DNA of 64,000 nucleotides, from NCBI RefSeq assembly GCF_050231725.1, contig NZ_CP077172.1, positions 434,001 through 498,000 on the forward strand, given 5' to 3'. The notes below the pieces were generated by a model. It saw only the letters and a program-made list of their open reading frames with translations, had not been told where the DNA came from and did no database searches. Below are positions 19,245 through 28,355 of the stretch, piece after piece. This DNA is from Fusobacterium nucleatum_L. GTDB taxonomy: Bacteria; Fusobacteriota; Fusobacteriia; Fusobacteriales; Fusobacteriaceae. The number at the start of each line of letters is the position of its first letter. The first letter of the stretch is position 1. A program made the translations under genes and the position numbers.

Positions 19245-19970
19245 CTAATCTAACTTAAATTTTTCTCCTAAATATACTCTTTTTGCTTCTGGGTTATTCG
19301 CTATTTCACGAGGTGTTCCCTCAATTAGAACCTTACCTTTTGCCATAATATATGATTTATCCGTAATACTTAAAGTTTCTCTTACATTATGATCTGTTAT
19401 TAATATTCCTAAACCTCTTTTTTTAAGGTGTCTTATGATATTTTGTATATCTTCAACTGCTATTGGGTCAACACCTGCAAAAGGTTCATCTAATAGTATA
19501 AAACTTGGATTATTTGCTATCGTTCTAGCTATTTCTATTCTTCTTCTTTCTCCACCAGACAAAGAATAACCTAAAGAATCCCTCACATGAGTAAGTTTAA
19601 ATTCTTCAAGTAATCTATCCACTGTTTCTTTCTGTAGTTTTTTTGATATATTTTTCATTTCAAGGACAAGTTCTATATTTTCTTCAACTGTTAGGTTTCT
19701 AAAAACAGAAGGTTCCTGTGCAAGATATCCTATTCCCATATCTGCTCTTTTATACATAGGTAAATTAGTTATATCTTGTTCTGCACACATAACTTCGCCA
19801 CTATCTGGCTTTACTATTCCAGTTATCATATAGAAAGTTGTTGTCTTCCCTGCTCCATTAGGACCAAGAAGACCAACAATTTCACCTTTGTTTACTTCTA
19901 AACTAACCTTATCTACAACTTTTCTTCCTTTATAGCTTTTTACAAGGCTATCAGCACTTAAACTTATCAT
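19245..19970 (-). CDS. lptB: LPS export ABC transporter ATP-binding protein LptB
   Basis: 241 residues. Walker A GLLGPNGAGKTT, Q-loop YLAQEPSVFRNLTVEEN, signature SLSGGERRRIEIAR, Walker B FILLDEPFAGVDP and switch His in ITDHNVRE match LptB closely. It powers LPS extraction from the inner membrane together with LptF/LptG (not in this window). It follows the giant OstA/LptC-like gene by 13 bases, so the pair matches the lptC-lptA-lptB order of Proteobacteria with the first two apparently merged. Confidence 0.94.
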   Translation of the reverse strand: MISLSADSLVKSYKGRKVVDKVSLEVNKGEIVGLLGPNGAGKTTTFYMITGIVKPDSGEVMCAEQDITNLPMYKRADMGIGYLAQEPSVFRNLTVEENIELVLEMKNISKKLQKETVDRLLEEFKLTHVRDSLGYSLSGGERRRIEIARTIANNPSFILLDEPFAGVDPIAVEDIQNIIRHLKKRGLGILITDHNVRETLSITDKSYIMAKGKVLIEGTPREIANNPEAKRVYLGEKFKLD

Positions 19971-19983
19971 TAGCTACTCCTTC

Positions 19984-22689
19984 TTATTTTTTCTTTGTAG
20001 ATGTCATATCATTAAATATACTACTTGTTGATTTTTCTCCTGTATAATCAACATGAACATTACCTTTTGCTCTTATTTTCCTATTAACCATATCATAATG
20101 TCCTTCATTGGCAGTTGTAACAGAATCTTTTGTAACAATTTTTACTCTTTCGTATACATCTGCTATTTCTCTTGTTACAGTACCTCTATCAGCAGTTAAA
20201 ATTGTTTCCTCTTTCTTTTCATTAATATTTTTTACATAGACATTTTTATTTAATTTTATTAATTCCTTATCTATATAACCAGTAACATCATCTGCTTTAA
20301 CTGTAGTATTTCCTTTTTCTCCATCATCTATTGTAAGTACAGGATTTTTCTTCGCGTAAATTTCTTTCTTTATAAGATCAAGTTCTAAATAATTAGAATC
20401 TATTCTTCTGTTTAATTGAGTAAATGTAGATTTTGTATCAACAATAACTTTTTTTGCTTGATATCTATCATCAACTTCACTCATATACAAGTCTGCCTTA
20501 TCCCCTGTAAAGAAAACATCTCCTTCTTTTTGTTTAGATTTTCCCTTTACATTTCCTGTAAAATGAACCACATCATTTGTATTTCCTTTAACTTGATTTG
20601 CTGAAAATTCATTTCCATCTATAGATTTTACATCAGCATTTTTTGCAAATACTGCCCCACTTTCTCTATTTACTTTTGCATAACTTGATTTTACAGTGTA
20701 TTGGTCATAGTTTATTACACTGTTTGTAGGAGTCTCTGCATCTTTAGTATCTAGATAATAAACTATCTTTGATCCTGATATATTATCCTTTCCAGAGCTT
20801 AAATAAGCATTCCCTACTAATTCTAATTTTCTCTCACCTTTATTGTATAAAACTATACTTTGAGCTCTAGCTAATCTATTAGGTTCTTGCATATTAAAAT
20901 TGCTTCCTCTTAAGATAGAATCTTTAGGGTTATAAGTTGCTGAACTTACTGAGCCTTGCATAGAACTTACAGGATCATTGAATTTAACTGGAGTATTTAC
21001 ATGAACTAGCTCATCTTTATATAAATATCTAGCATTTTCAAATTCCATATTTGTTGTATCCCTTTTAGCTTTAATAGGACCAACTAAATCAATATAATCT
21101 CCTTTTTTGATGATAATTTCCTTAGCTATACCAGACATTTTATCTTCTTTATTTTCAAAAGGAATAGGTCCTTCTATTTTACCTAAACCACTTATATTAT
21201 TGTATACTAAATCATGTCCTTTTATTAGAGTTCCTTTATTATCTACAATAATTTCTCCTGGACTTACAAGTTCTCCTGTCTTTTTATTATATGTGATACT
21301 ATTTCCATTAACTGTTGAATCACCATTACTAGATTTTATAACATAAGGCTCAGGTGCTGTTAAAATTCCTGTTTCTTCTTTATATGTTACATTCTTAGTT
21401 ATTAAACCATAATCTTTATTCTTCACACTAATATTTTCTTTTGAGTAGAAATCTTTAGTTCCTAAGTTATATACTATATTTGTTCCTTCTAATCCTTCTC
21501 CCTTAGCATTCCAAGAATTAAAAGGTTTATCTGTTCTTACTTCTTTTGTGACTGTATTGTAGTGAATGTATTCTGCCTCTAAATTATTATCAGATGAAGT
21601 ATATTTAATTTTATTACCATACATATCAGCTTCTTTTGTTTGAGTAGAATAAATAAAATTATCTAAAATCAATTTTTCACCTTTTGTAGAGTTTATATCA
21701 ACATTACCAAAAATCTTAATTTTTTTATCCTTAATATTGTATTCTCCTTTATTTGCTAACACAGAATACTCAGGATTTCCACCTTTTATTTTCCCGTGGA
21801 CATTTATTATATCACTATTAGGTTCTTTTTCAATATAGCTAACATCAAAAACATAATCTTGATATGTAAATTTTACATCTTCTGTAACTTTAAAACTTTC
21901 TGTTGCTTCATTTAAAACTATATTCTTACCTTTTAATCCAATTTCATCATATTTTAAGTCAAAGCCATCAGTAGCATATAAATTTTTTTCATCTAAGTTA
22001 AAATAGACTTTAGAGAAAGTTCCTGACATTTCTTTTTCTGATTCACTTACAATATTATTTTCAATAGTTTTAATATCTTCAAGAGTACTAATATCTTCTA
22101 TTTTCCCAATTCTATTTGATAGTCTTATATTTCCTTCAAGTGTTATTATTTTAGTGGCATTATTATAGTTTGCCTTATCAGCTAAAATAGAAAACAATTT
22201 ATTTTTTATAACTATTCCATTTTCCAAAGTTATATTGTCCATAGAAATAGTTGTTTTGAATTTATTTCCTAAAACTTCTATTCCTTTTTCTTCATTAACT
22301 ACATATATAGGTTTTACTGAAACAAGCTCTTGAGTCTCTCTATTATATCTCAATTCAGAAGCATTTATTTTCCATCCATTTGGACTTATCCCTATTATAT
22401 TTGTATCAAGTAATAAATTTCTTGCTTTATCAAGAAAAACATTATCTCCACTTAATATCATTCCTTGTATTATAGCTTTAGCTTTTTCAAATTTACTTTC
22501 TTTTTCATCTACATAATCAATTTCTTTTTCTGCTTCTACATGATAATCATCACTTTCATAAACTGCATTGACTGTTTCTATAATTTTTCTTACATCTTTA
22601 ACTTTTTCATCAGAACCAAAGTAGTTAAAGTAACCTAAAATTATTGCTATTATTCCTATACTCATGTATATTATTTTTTTCTTACTCAT
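19984..22689 (-). CDS. Giant LptC/LptA (OstA)-like periplasmic bridge protein
   Basis: 901 residues, starting with one N-terminal membrane anchor (about 5-22) and no other hydrophobic segment. The rest repeats short beta strands of the OstA/LptA pattern: strand, turn with Asn/Asp/Gly, strand, with phrases such as NATKIITLEGNIRL, NIKDKKIKIFGNV, YNKKTGELVSPGE and YDMVNRKIRAKGNV recurring at roughly 20-40-residue steps. LptC is about 190 residues and LptA about 185, so this one chain is long enough for several jelly-roll modules. Anchored LptC-like start, LptA-like body and lptB directly downstream suggest it is the whole periplasmic LPS bridge. It overlaps the mutS stop by 8 bases. Confidence 0.75.
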   Translation of the reverse strand: MSKKKIIYMSIGIIAIILGYFNYFGSDEKVKDVRKIIETVNAVYESDDYHVEAEKEIDYVDEKESKFEKAKAIIQGMILSGDNVFLDKARNLLLDTNIIGISPNGWKINASELRYNRETQELVSVKPIYVVNEEKGIEVLGNKFKTTISMDNITLENGIVIKNKLFSILADKANYNNATKIITLEGNIRLSNRIGKIEDISTLEDIKTIENNIVSESEKEMSGTFSKVYFNLDEKNLYATDGFDLKYDEIGLKGKNIVLNEATESFKVTEDVKFTYQDYVFDVSYIEKEPNSDIINVHGKIKGGNPEYSVLANKGEYNIKDKKIKIFGNVDINSTKGEKLILDNFIYSTQTKEADMYGNKIKYTSSDNNLEAEYIHYNTVTKEVRTDKPFNSWNAKGEGLEGTNIVYNLGTKDFYSKENISVKNKDYGLITKNVTYKEETGILTAPEPYVIKSSNGDSTVNGNSITYNKKTGELVSPGEIIVDNKGTLIKGHDLVYNNISGLGKIEGPIPFENKEDKMSGIAKEIIIKKGDYIDLVGPIKAKRDTTNMEFENARYLYKDELVHVNTPVKFNDPVSSMQGSVSSATYNPKDSILRGSNFNMQEPNRLARAQSIVLYNKGERKLELVGNAYLSSGKDNISGSKIVYYLDTKDAETPTNSVINYDQYTVKSSYAKVNRESGAVFAKNADVKSIDGNEFSANQVKGNTNDVVHFTGNVKGKSKQKEGDVFFTGDKADLYMSEVDDRYQAKKVIVDTKSTFTQLNRRIDSNYLELDLIKKEIYAKKNPVLTIDDGEKGNTTVKADDVTGYIDKELIKLNKNVYVKNINEKKEETILTADRGTVTREIADVYERVKIVTKDSVTTANEGHYDMVNRKIRAKGNVHVDYTGEKSTSSIFNDMTSTKKK

Positions 22690-25315
22690 CAGTTCCTCCG
22701 ATAAGAATCTTTTTCAATTCATTTAATTTTAATAAGCTTTCCAAAGGACTTATAGAATTTAAATCCATATTTTTCAATATATCTAAAACTTTAGTTTCAT
22801 TTTCAGATAATATTTCTGTTTCTTCTTCCTCAAAATTTTCTTCAAATCCACTTCCAAATAGCATCATTTGTTCGGCTTTTATTTTATTTTCTATTAAATT
22901 TTTTCTAGTTTCTAATTTTTTTAAAATCTTTCTTGAGCGATTTAAAACTTCTTTTGGAACACCAGATAATCTTGCAACTTCTATACCATAAGATTTATCT
23001 GCTCCCCCTTTTACAATCTCTCTTAAAAAAACAACATTTTTACCATCTTCTTTTACTTCTACTCTAAAATTAATAGCTCTTTCAAGTTCTTTTTCAAGTT
23101 CTGTAAGTTCATGATAATGAGTTGCAAATATTGTTTTTGCCCCTATAACATTATGAATATATTCTGTAATAGCTGTTGCTATTGAAATACCATCATAAGT
23201 TGAGGTTCCTCTACCAATTTCATCTAAGACTATAAAAGATTTCTTTGTTGCATTATTTAAAATACTTGCAACCTCTGTCATTTCTAACATAAAGGTAGAT
23301 TGTCCTGTAAGTAAATCATCACTCGCTCCAACCCTTGTAAAAATTTTATCCACAATAGGAATTTTTGCATAATCTGCTGCTACATAGCTTCCTATATGTG
23401 CCATTATTATATTTAAAGCTACTTGCTTCATATAAGTGGATTTTCCAGACATATTTGGCCCTGTTAAAATAATTAAATCTTTTTTTTCATCTAAAATAAT
23501 ATCATTTTTAACATAAGTTCCACTTGGAATTAAACTTTCAACTATCGGATGTCTTCCACCTTTTATTTCTAAAATATCTTCTTCATTTATTTCTGGTTTA
23601 ACATAAGAATTTTTAGTTGCTATATGTGCAAAATTAGAAACTATATCTAAATTTGCTATTCTATTTGCTAATTTATATAAGCTATCAATATGCTCTTTAA
23701 TTTCAGAAGTAAGTTGTTTAAAAAGTTCATATTCTAAAGCTTCTATTTTACTTTTAGCTGTGATAACCTTCTCTTCATATTCTTTTAAATCTGGAACTAT
23801 ATATCTTTCACTGTTTACAAGTGTTTGTTTTCTAATATAGTCTTCTGGTACTAAATGCTCGTTTGCCTTCGTAACTTCAATAAAATATCCAAACACTTTA
23901 TTATATTTAATTTTTAAACCTTTTATACCCGTTCTTTCTCTTTCTCTTTGCTCTATTTCAAGTATAAAATCTTTACCTAATTTAGATATTTTTCTAAGCT
24001 CATCTAATTCAGAATTGTATCCATCTTTTATAATTCCACCTTCCCTAACTGAAAAAGGTGCTTCAATATTAACAATTAACTCTATCTTATTATATATATC
24101 TAAAAGAATTTTTACATCTATATCTAGAATATTTCTTATCTCTTGATGTTCTTTTAAAAGTTTATAAGTTTCTAGTGATTTTCTTATGGATTCTTTTAGT
24201 GATAATAAGTCTTTTCCATTTTCTGTACCATAAATTATTTTTCCTGCTATTCTTTCAACATCATAGATATCTTTTAAGTACTCTCTTATATTTTCTCTTA
24301 AAAGTACATCATTATAGAAATAATCAACATAGAATTGTCTTTGCTTAATTTTTTCTATATCTAAAAATGGATTTTTAATAATTTTCTTAAGTTCTCTACT
24401 ACCAACAGAAGTTACACAATTATCTAAAATCCCTAATAGAGTCCCTTTTGCATCTTCAGTTCTTTTAGGTACTAGATTTAGGTTGTTTTGTGTACTTATA
24501 TTTAATTCCATTATATTATCAATATTTTTATATTCTATTTTACTAAAAGGTAAATCATTTCCTTTTTGTAATTCATCAATATAATGTAGAAGATTAGCTG
24601 ATGTTGAAATAGCTAAATCTTTTGACTTTAAAGAAAATACTTCAATAGATATAATATCAAAATATGAAGTCAAATATGTTGCTGCTTTTTTCACATTAGA
24701 AACCTCTGTAAATTTGACTCCCAAAAATGATATTTTTTCTTTTAAAATTTCTACATATTCAGAATATGTTTTCTCATCAAGTAAAATTTCACTTGCTTGT
24801 ATCTTATTCATTTCAGCTAATGCTTTTTCAAAGAAATTTTTTCCTTTTATTTCAAAAACAGAAAATTCCCCTGTTGTTATATCAGCATAAGCTATTGCTA
24901 CTACACTCTCTGCTGTATTTATTTTTATACAAGCAATATAGTTATTATTATTTTTATCTAAAAAATCTACATCAATTATTGTTCCAGGAGTTATAACTCT
25001 TGTCACTTCTCTTTTTACAATACCTGTTGCAGACTTAGGATCTTCCACTTGATCACAAATAGCAACACTATAACCTTTTTCAACTAATTTTGCTATATAT
25101 GATGCTACGGAATGATAGGGAACTCCTGCTAAAGGAACATCTTGTCCTTTTTCTCTATTTCTTTTTGTAAGAGTAAGTCCCAATTCTTTTGAAGCTATCT
25201 TAGCATCTTCAAAAAACATTTCATAGAAATCTCCTAATCTAAACATTAAGATTTCATTTTTATAATCTTCTTTAATTTTTTTATACTGTTGCATTAAGGG
25301 TGTGTCTGCTGACAT
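22682..25315 (-). CDS. mutS: DNA mismatch repair protein MutS
   Basis: 877 residues. The mismatch-binding domain carries the Phe-x-Glu motif in FRLGDFYEMFFEDA near residue 34. The C-terminal ATPase has Walker A ILTGPNMSGKSTYMKQVA, DDLLTGQSTFMLEMTE, Walker B FIVLDEIGRGTSTYDG and the switch THYHELTELE. It recognises mispaired bases and recruits MutL. The C-terminal tail contains an acidic stretch (GFEENFEEEETEIL). Its end overlaps the OstA-like gene by 8 bases, an unusual coupling of repair and envelope genes. No mutL in the window. Confidence 0.97.
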   Translation of the reverse strand: MSADTPLMQQYKKIKEDYKNEILMFRLGDFYEMFFEDAKIASKELGLTLTKRNREKGQDVPLAGVPYHSVASYIAKLVEKGYSVAICDQVEDPKSATGIVKREVTRVITPGTIIDVDFLDKNNNNYIACIKINTAESVVAIAYADITTGEFSVFEIKGKNFFEKALAEMNKIQASEILLDEKTYSEYVEILKEKISFLGVKFTEVSNVKKAATYLTSYFDIISIEVFSLKSKDLAISTSANLLHYIDELQKGNDLPFSKIEYKNIDNIMELNISTQNNLNLVPKRTEDAKGTLLGILDNCVTSVGSRELKKIIKNPFLDIEKIKQRQFYVDYFYNDVLLRENIREYLKDIYDVERIAGKIIYGTENGKDLLSLKESIRKSLETYKLLKEHQEIRNILDIDVKILLDIYNKIELIVNIEAPFSVREGGIIKDGYNSELDELRKISKLGKDFILEIEQRERERTGIKGLKIKYNKVFGYFIEVTKANEHLVPEDYIRKQTLVNSERYIVPDLKEYEEKVITAKSKIEALEYELFKQLTSEIKEHIDSLYKLANRIANLDIVSNFAHIATKNSYVKPEINEEDILEIKGGRHPIVESLIPSGTYVKNDIILDEKKDLIILTGPNMSGKSTYMKQVALNIIMAHIGSYVAADYAKIPIVDKIFTRVGASDDLLTGQSTFMLEMTEVASILNNATKKSFIVLDEIGRGTSTYDGISIATAITEYIHNVIGAKTIFATHYHELTELEKELERAINFRVEVKEDGKNVVFLREIVKGGADKSYGIEVARLSGVPKEVLNRSRKILKKLETRKNLIENKIKAEQMMLFGSGFEENFEEEETEILSENETKVLDILKNMDLNSISPLESLLKLNELKKILIGGTDE

Positions 25316-25416
25316 TTATCTACCTCTCAATTTAATTTTTCTTTCTTCACTATAACTCATATATTTTAACATATATATTAAAAAAATTACATTATTTTAT
25401 TTAGAAAATTAAATTG

Positions 25417-26340
25417 TTAAAGCATTTCTTCTAATATTTTTATAATCTCATTATAGTCACTGATGGTATTTATTTTTCTCTTTGCTTCTGTACAGTTTTC
25501 AATTCCCTTTAAGTACCAAGAAATATGTTTTCTTACATCAAAAATAAATTGATCATCATTATCAACTCTTATTCTCTTCAAATGCTCTATTGCCATATTT
25601 ATTTTATCTTCTTTTGTTGTAGGAGTTTTTATTTCACCATATTCTAAAATTTCTCTAATATCTTTAATTAGCCAAGGATTACCAAAAATTCCTCTAGCTA
25701 GCATAACTCCATCAACATTTGAATATGATATTTTTTCCAGGGCATCTTCTCCTGTAAAAATATCTCCATTTCCTATAACTGGTATAGAAATATTGTCTTT
25801 AACTTCTTTAATATATCTCCAATCTGCTTTTCCTGAATATAATTGTTCTCTTGTTCTTCCATGTACAGTAATATGATCACAACCAATTTCTTCAGCTATT
25901 TTGCCTATTTGAATATAATTTTCTGGTTCTTTGTATCCTATTCTAATTTTTACAGAAAGTTTTGTGTCATCATTTAAAACTGATCTTATTTCAGATAGTA
26001 TTCTCTTTATTTTTTCTGGCTCTCTAACTAAAGCTGCTCCGTATCCACAATTTACAATTTTTTTCATAGGACAACCACAATTCAAATTAATGTGTTTTAC
26101 TCCTAAATTTTCTATATACTTTGCACTTGCTTTTATTTTTTCAATATCTTCTCCAAAAATTTGAACAGCATTCCCTTCTCTCAATTTCAAAATTTTTGAA
26201 ATAGTCTTATCATTTAAAACTGAAAGTGCATTCACACTCACCATCTCTGTAAATATTAAATCAGGTTTAAAATCTTCAAGTATACCTCTAAATGTGTAAT
26301 CTGTTACTCCTGCAATAGGAGCTATATAAATTTTTTTCAT
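25417..26340 (-). CDS. dusB: tRNA-dihydrouridine synthase (DusB-like)
   Basis: 307 residues of the FMN-binding TIM barrel family. The start IYIAPIAGVTDYTFR, the active-site region LNCGCPMKKIVNCGYGAALV with the catalytic Cys, KIRIGYKE, TVHGRTREQLYSGKADW and the phosphate-binding GNGDIFTGEDA are all typical. It reduces uridines in the tRNA D-loop. It is the most upstream gene of the long minus run; its -10 region on the minus strand reads TATGTTAAAAT. The 101 bases between it and mutS show no feature. Confidence 0.92.
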   Translation of the reverse strand: MKKIYIAPIAGVTDYTFRGILEDFKPDLIFTEMVSVNALSVLNDKTISKILKLREGNAVQIFGEDIEKIKASAKYIENLGVKHINLNCGCPMKKIVNCGYGAALVREPEKIKRILSEIRSVLNDDTKLSVKIRIGYKEPENYIQIGKIAEEIGCDHITVHGRTREQLYSGKADWRYIKEVKDNISIPVIGNGDIFTGEDALEKISYSNVDGVMLARGIFGNPWLIKDIREILEYGEIKTPTTKEDKINMAIEHLKRIRVDNDDQFIFDVRKHISWYLKGIENCTEAKRKINTISDYNEIIKILEEML

Positions 26341-26444
26341 ATTCTTTTCTCCATTCTTAAATATTTTTAAATTTTAACATATTATTTTATATTAGAAAAG
26401 TGTATAATATAGTTAAAAATAAATTTGAATTAAAGGTGAGCTTT

Positions 26445-27023
26445 ATGAAAAATAAATTTTTTAATATTCTATTATTTATTTTTTTATTAAGTAGTTTTTC
26501 TATCTTTTCATTAGATGATAATATCATTAAAGAAGTTAGCCCTATTGAATCAATTCATTCCGATGAAAAAAATTCCTTTTCATCAGATATTATTGATGAA
26601 GAAGAGACTAGTTCTCAAAAATCTTTACCAGAATACAGTATTTTAAAAAATATTGAAAATGATTATACTTCTGATGAATTAAAATCTACAAATGTAATGA
26701 GTACTTATGAGGATTTAAAAACTAGCCAAAGAGAAGAAAGTAGAGAAGATAAATTTGAAGAAATTACCGATAGAACAAATAGAATTAGTGCTTTAGGTTC
26801 CGCTATGGGCGCAGTTGATTTAAGTAAAACACCCTATAAAAAAATTAGATTTGGAGCTGGTGTTGGGCATTCTGCTAATAATCAAGCTGTTGCAGTTGGT
26901 GTTGGCTATGCACCAACAGAGAGATTAAAACTTAACACAAAAATATCTACTACGACAAATTCGAATAGTTCTAATAGGTCAAATGGTATTTCAATAGGTG
27001 TTTCCTATGATTTAGATTGGTAA
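26445..27023 (+). CDS. Miniature YadA-like (trimeric autotransporter-type) surface protein
   Basis: 192 residues from the ATG at 26445 (RBS AAGGTGA); a longer frame from 26400 lacks a ribosome site. Signal peptide about 1-22. The middle (about 25-110) is acidic, rich in Ser, Glu and Asp and low in complexity. The C-terminus is a YadA-type anchor: a short helix (ITDRTNRISALGSAMGAVDL) then four predicted strands (IRFGAGVGHS, AVAVGVGYAP, LKLNTKIST, GISIGVSYDLDW) ending in a terminal aromatic. Trimeric autotransporter adhesins normally carry hundreds of passenger residues; here there are fewer than 100. A -10 TATAAT lies at 26403. It could be a reduced adhesin or a small outer-membrane anchor of another role. 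Confidence 0.75.
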   Translation: MKNKFFNILLFIFLLSSFSIFSLDDNIIKEVSPIESIHSDEKNSFSSDIIDEEETSSQKSLPEYSILKNIENDYTSDELKSTNVMSTYEDLKTSQREESREDKFEEITDRTNRISALGSAMGAVDLSKTPYKKIRFGAGVGHSANNQAVAVGVGYAPTERLKLNTKISTTTNSNSSNRSNGISIGVSYDLDW

Positions 27024-27025
27024 AA

Positions 27026-27063
27026 AAAGCTATTACATTTCTAATTGATTGTAATAGCTTTAT
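27026..27063. terminator. Bidirectional intrinsic terminator
   Basis: AAAGCTATTACA (27026-27037) pairs with TGTAATAGCTTT (27050-27061). An A run on the left and a T-rich right side serve both the YadA-like gene on the plus strand and the lipoprotein gene on the minus strand. Confidence 0.85.
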
Positions 27064-27097
27064 TTGATAATATTTAACTTCAGACAAGAATTACTCC

Positions 27098-27601
27098 TTA
27101 CATGTTTAATGGAGCTCCTCCTATAATTGCAAGAACAAGTTCATCAACATTTAGTATTCTCCATTGTCCTTCAATTTTTTGCATTTGAACATTTACTTCT
27201 GTATCAACGTATTCTAAATTTTTATCATTCACTAGATTTGTAAAATACTCAGCTGAAAAATCGTAAAGTTCTTTTTTATCAGGGTGTTTTTCTGCTCCAA
27301 ATTTTGTTGTTATTGCTACTATAAATTCATTCATATATTTTCCTAAATTTACTGCTTTTATAGTTACATTTAGCTGAGAATTATCTCCATTTTCTTCAAC
27401 TTTATTTATCTTATATGTAGCTTTACTAATTAGCTCAACCATTTTGTTTGTTGTTTCATCTGTATTTTTCATTTCTTTAGTTATAAGAGAATTAAATTCC
27501 TTAAACTGACTTTCAAAAGCTTTTTGAGAATCTGGTTTTCCACAAGCTACTAACATTAAGAATACACACCCTAACAATAGATAACGAAAAAATTTCTTCA
27601 T
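27098..27601 (-). CDS. Lipoprotein of unknown function
   Basis: 167 residues from the ATG at 27601, chosen because AAGGAGGAATAA precedes it; the frame is open 13 codons further. A type II signal peptide ends in lipobox LMLVAC. The mature part is helical and charged, with the layout of DUF5105 or NTF2-like lipoproteins, where a TYKINKVEENGDNSQLNVTIKA strand pair is typical. I cannot assign a function. Single-gene unit closed by the shared terminator at 27026. Confidence 0.75.
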   Translation of the reverse strand: MKKFFRYLLLGCVFLMLVACGKPDSQKAFESQFKEFNSLITKEMKNTDETTNKMVELISKATYKINKVEENGDNSQLNVTIKAVNLGKYMNEFIVAITTKFGAEKHPDKKELYDFSAEYFTNLVNDKNLEYVDTEVNVQMQKIEGQWRILNVDELVLAIIGGAPLNM

Positions 27602-27734
27602 ATATTTATTCCTCCTTAAAATTTTATAATATACTAACATAGATTTTATAAATTTTAAAGTAATATTTTACCTATTATAGTAAGTTTCTTCTAAAATAAC
27701 TGTATCTTAAAAATTAATTAAAAATCTTATTAAC

Positions 27735-27745
27735 TATGTTATAAT
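27735..27745 (+). promoter_or_regulatory. Extended -10 promoter of the orphan gene at 27786
   Basis: TATGTTATAAT contains TG-N-TATAAT. It lies 26 bases before the first possible start (27771) and 41 before the second (27786). Confidence 0.55.
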
Positions 27746-27785
27746 TATTTTATAAAAGTAATAAAAAGTAATGGGTGTTAGAGAT

Positions 27786-28355
27786 ATGTTAATAGATAAA
27801 CAAGATTATAAAATTCAATTTATTGAAAAAATTGCACTAAAAAATAAAATTATTGACAAAGATAATTTTTTTGAAATCGGATACTGTGAAGAATTAAAAA
27901 TTTATATGATGTTTGTTTTTATTAGTTGGATTGCTGGATATTATAGATATTACAAAATAAATGAAGAGGATTATAATTTATATAAAGATAATCCTCAATT
28001 ATTTTATAAAAAATATGAAAAAGAAATTAAACAAAATAATGATGCATATACAGAAAATTTTATTGGCTCACAAGCTCTTAGAGATTATGATGGTGCAAAG
28101 AATTTTCAATACTCTTATCCTTCCAAAAATAATATTACAAATCCATTTCAACATTATGCTTATATAAATGGTATTTTATTTGCAAGAATAATATGGGAAA
28201 TAGGTGAGTTTTTTATTCCACCAGTCCAAAAAATTATTATTGCAGATGAAACATTTGAATTTCCACTAAGGAAATTATGTAAGTTAAAGACTGATTTATT
28301 AAAAAATCCTCTATATTATTACTTAGTCATTAATCAACAAAATATAAAAGCTTAA
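27786..28355 (+). CDS. Hypothetical protein
   Basis: 189 residues from ATG 27786, where GGGTG stands 8 bases upstream; ATG at 27771 gives five more residues but has no visible ribosome site. The protein is rich in Tyr, Lys and Asn, with one hydrophobic patch (IYMMFVFISWIAGYY) and another near GILFARIIWEIGEFF. No signal peptide and no family I recognise. It ends 4 bases into the convergent transposase-like gene. Orphan position and composition fit a small immunity or effector gene, but there is no motif to support that. Confidence 0.6.
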   Translation: MLIDKQDYKIQFIEKIALKNKIIDKDNFFEIGYCEELKIYMMFVFISWIAGYYRYYKINEEDYNLYKDNPQLFYKKYEKEIKQNNDAYTENFIGSQALRDYDGAKNFQYSYPSKNNITNPFQHYAYINGILFARIIWEIGEFFIPPVQKIIIADETFEFPLRKLCKLKTDLLKNPLYYYLVINQQNIKA

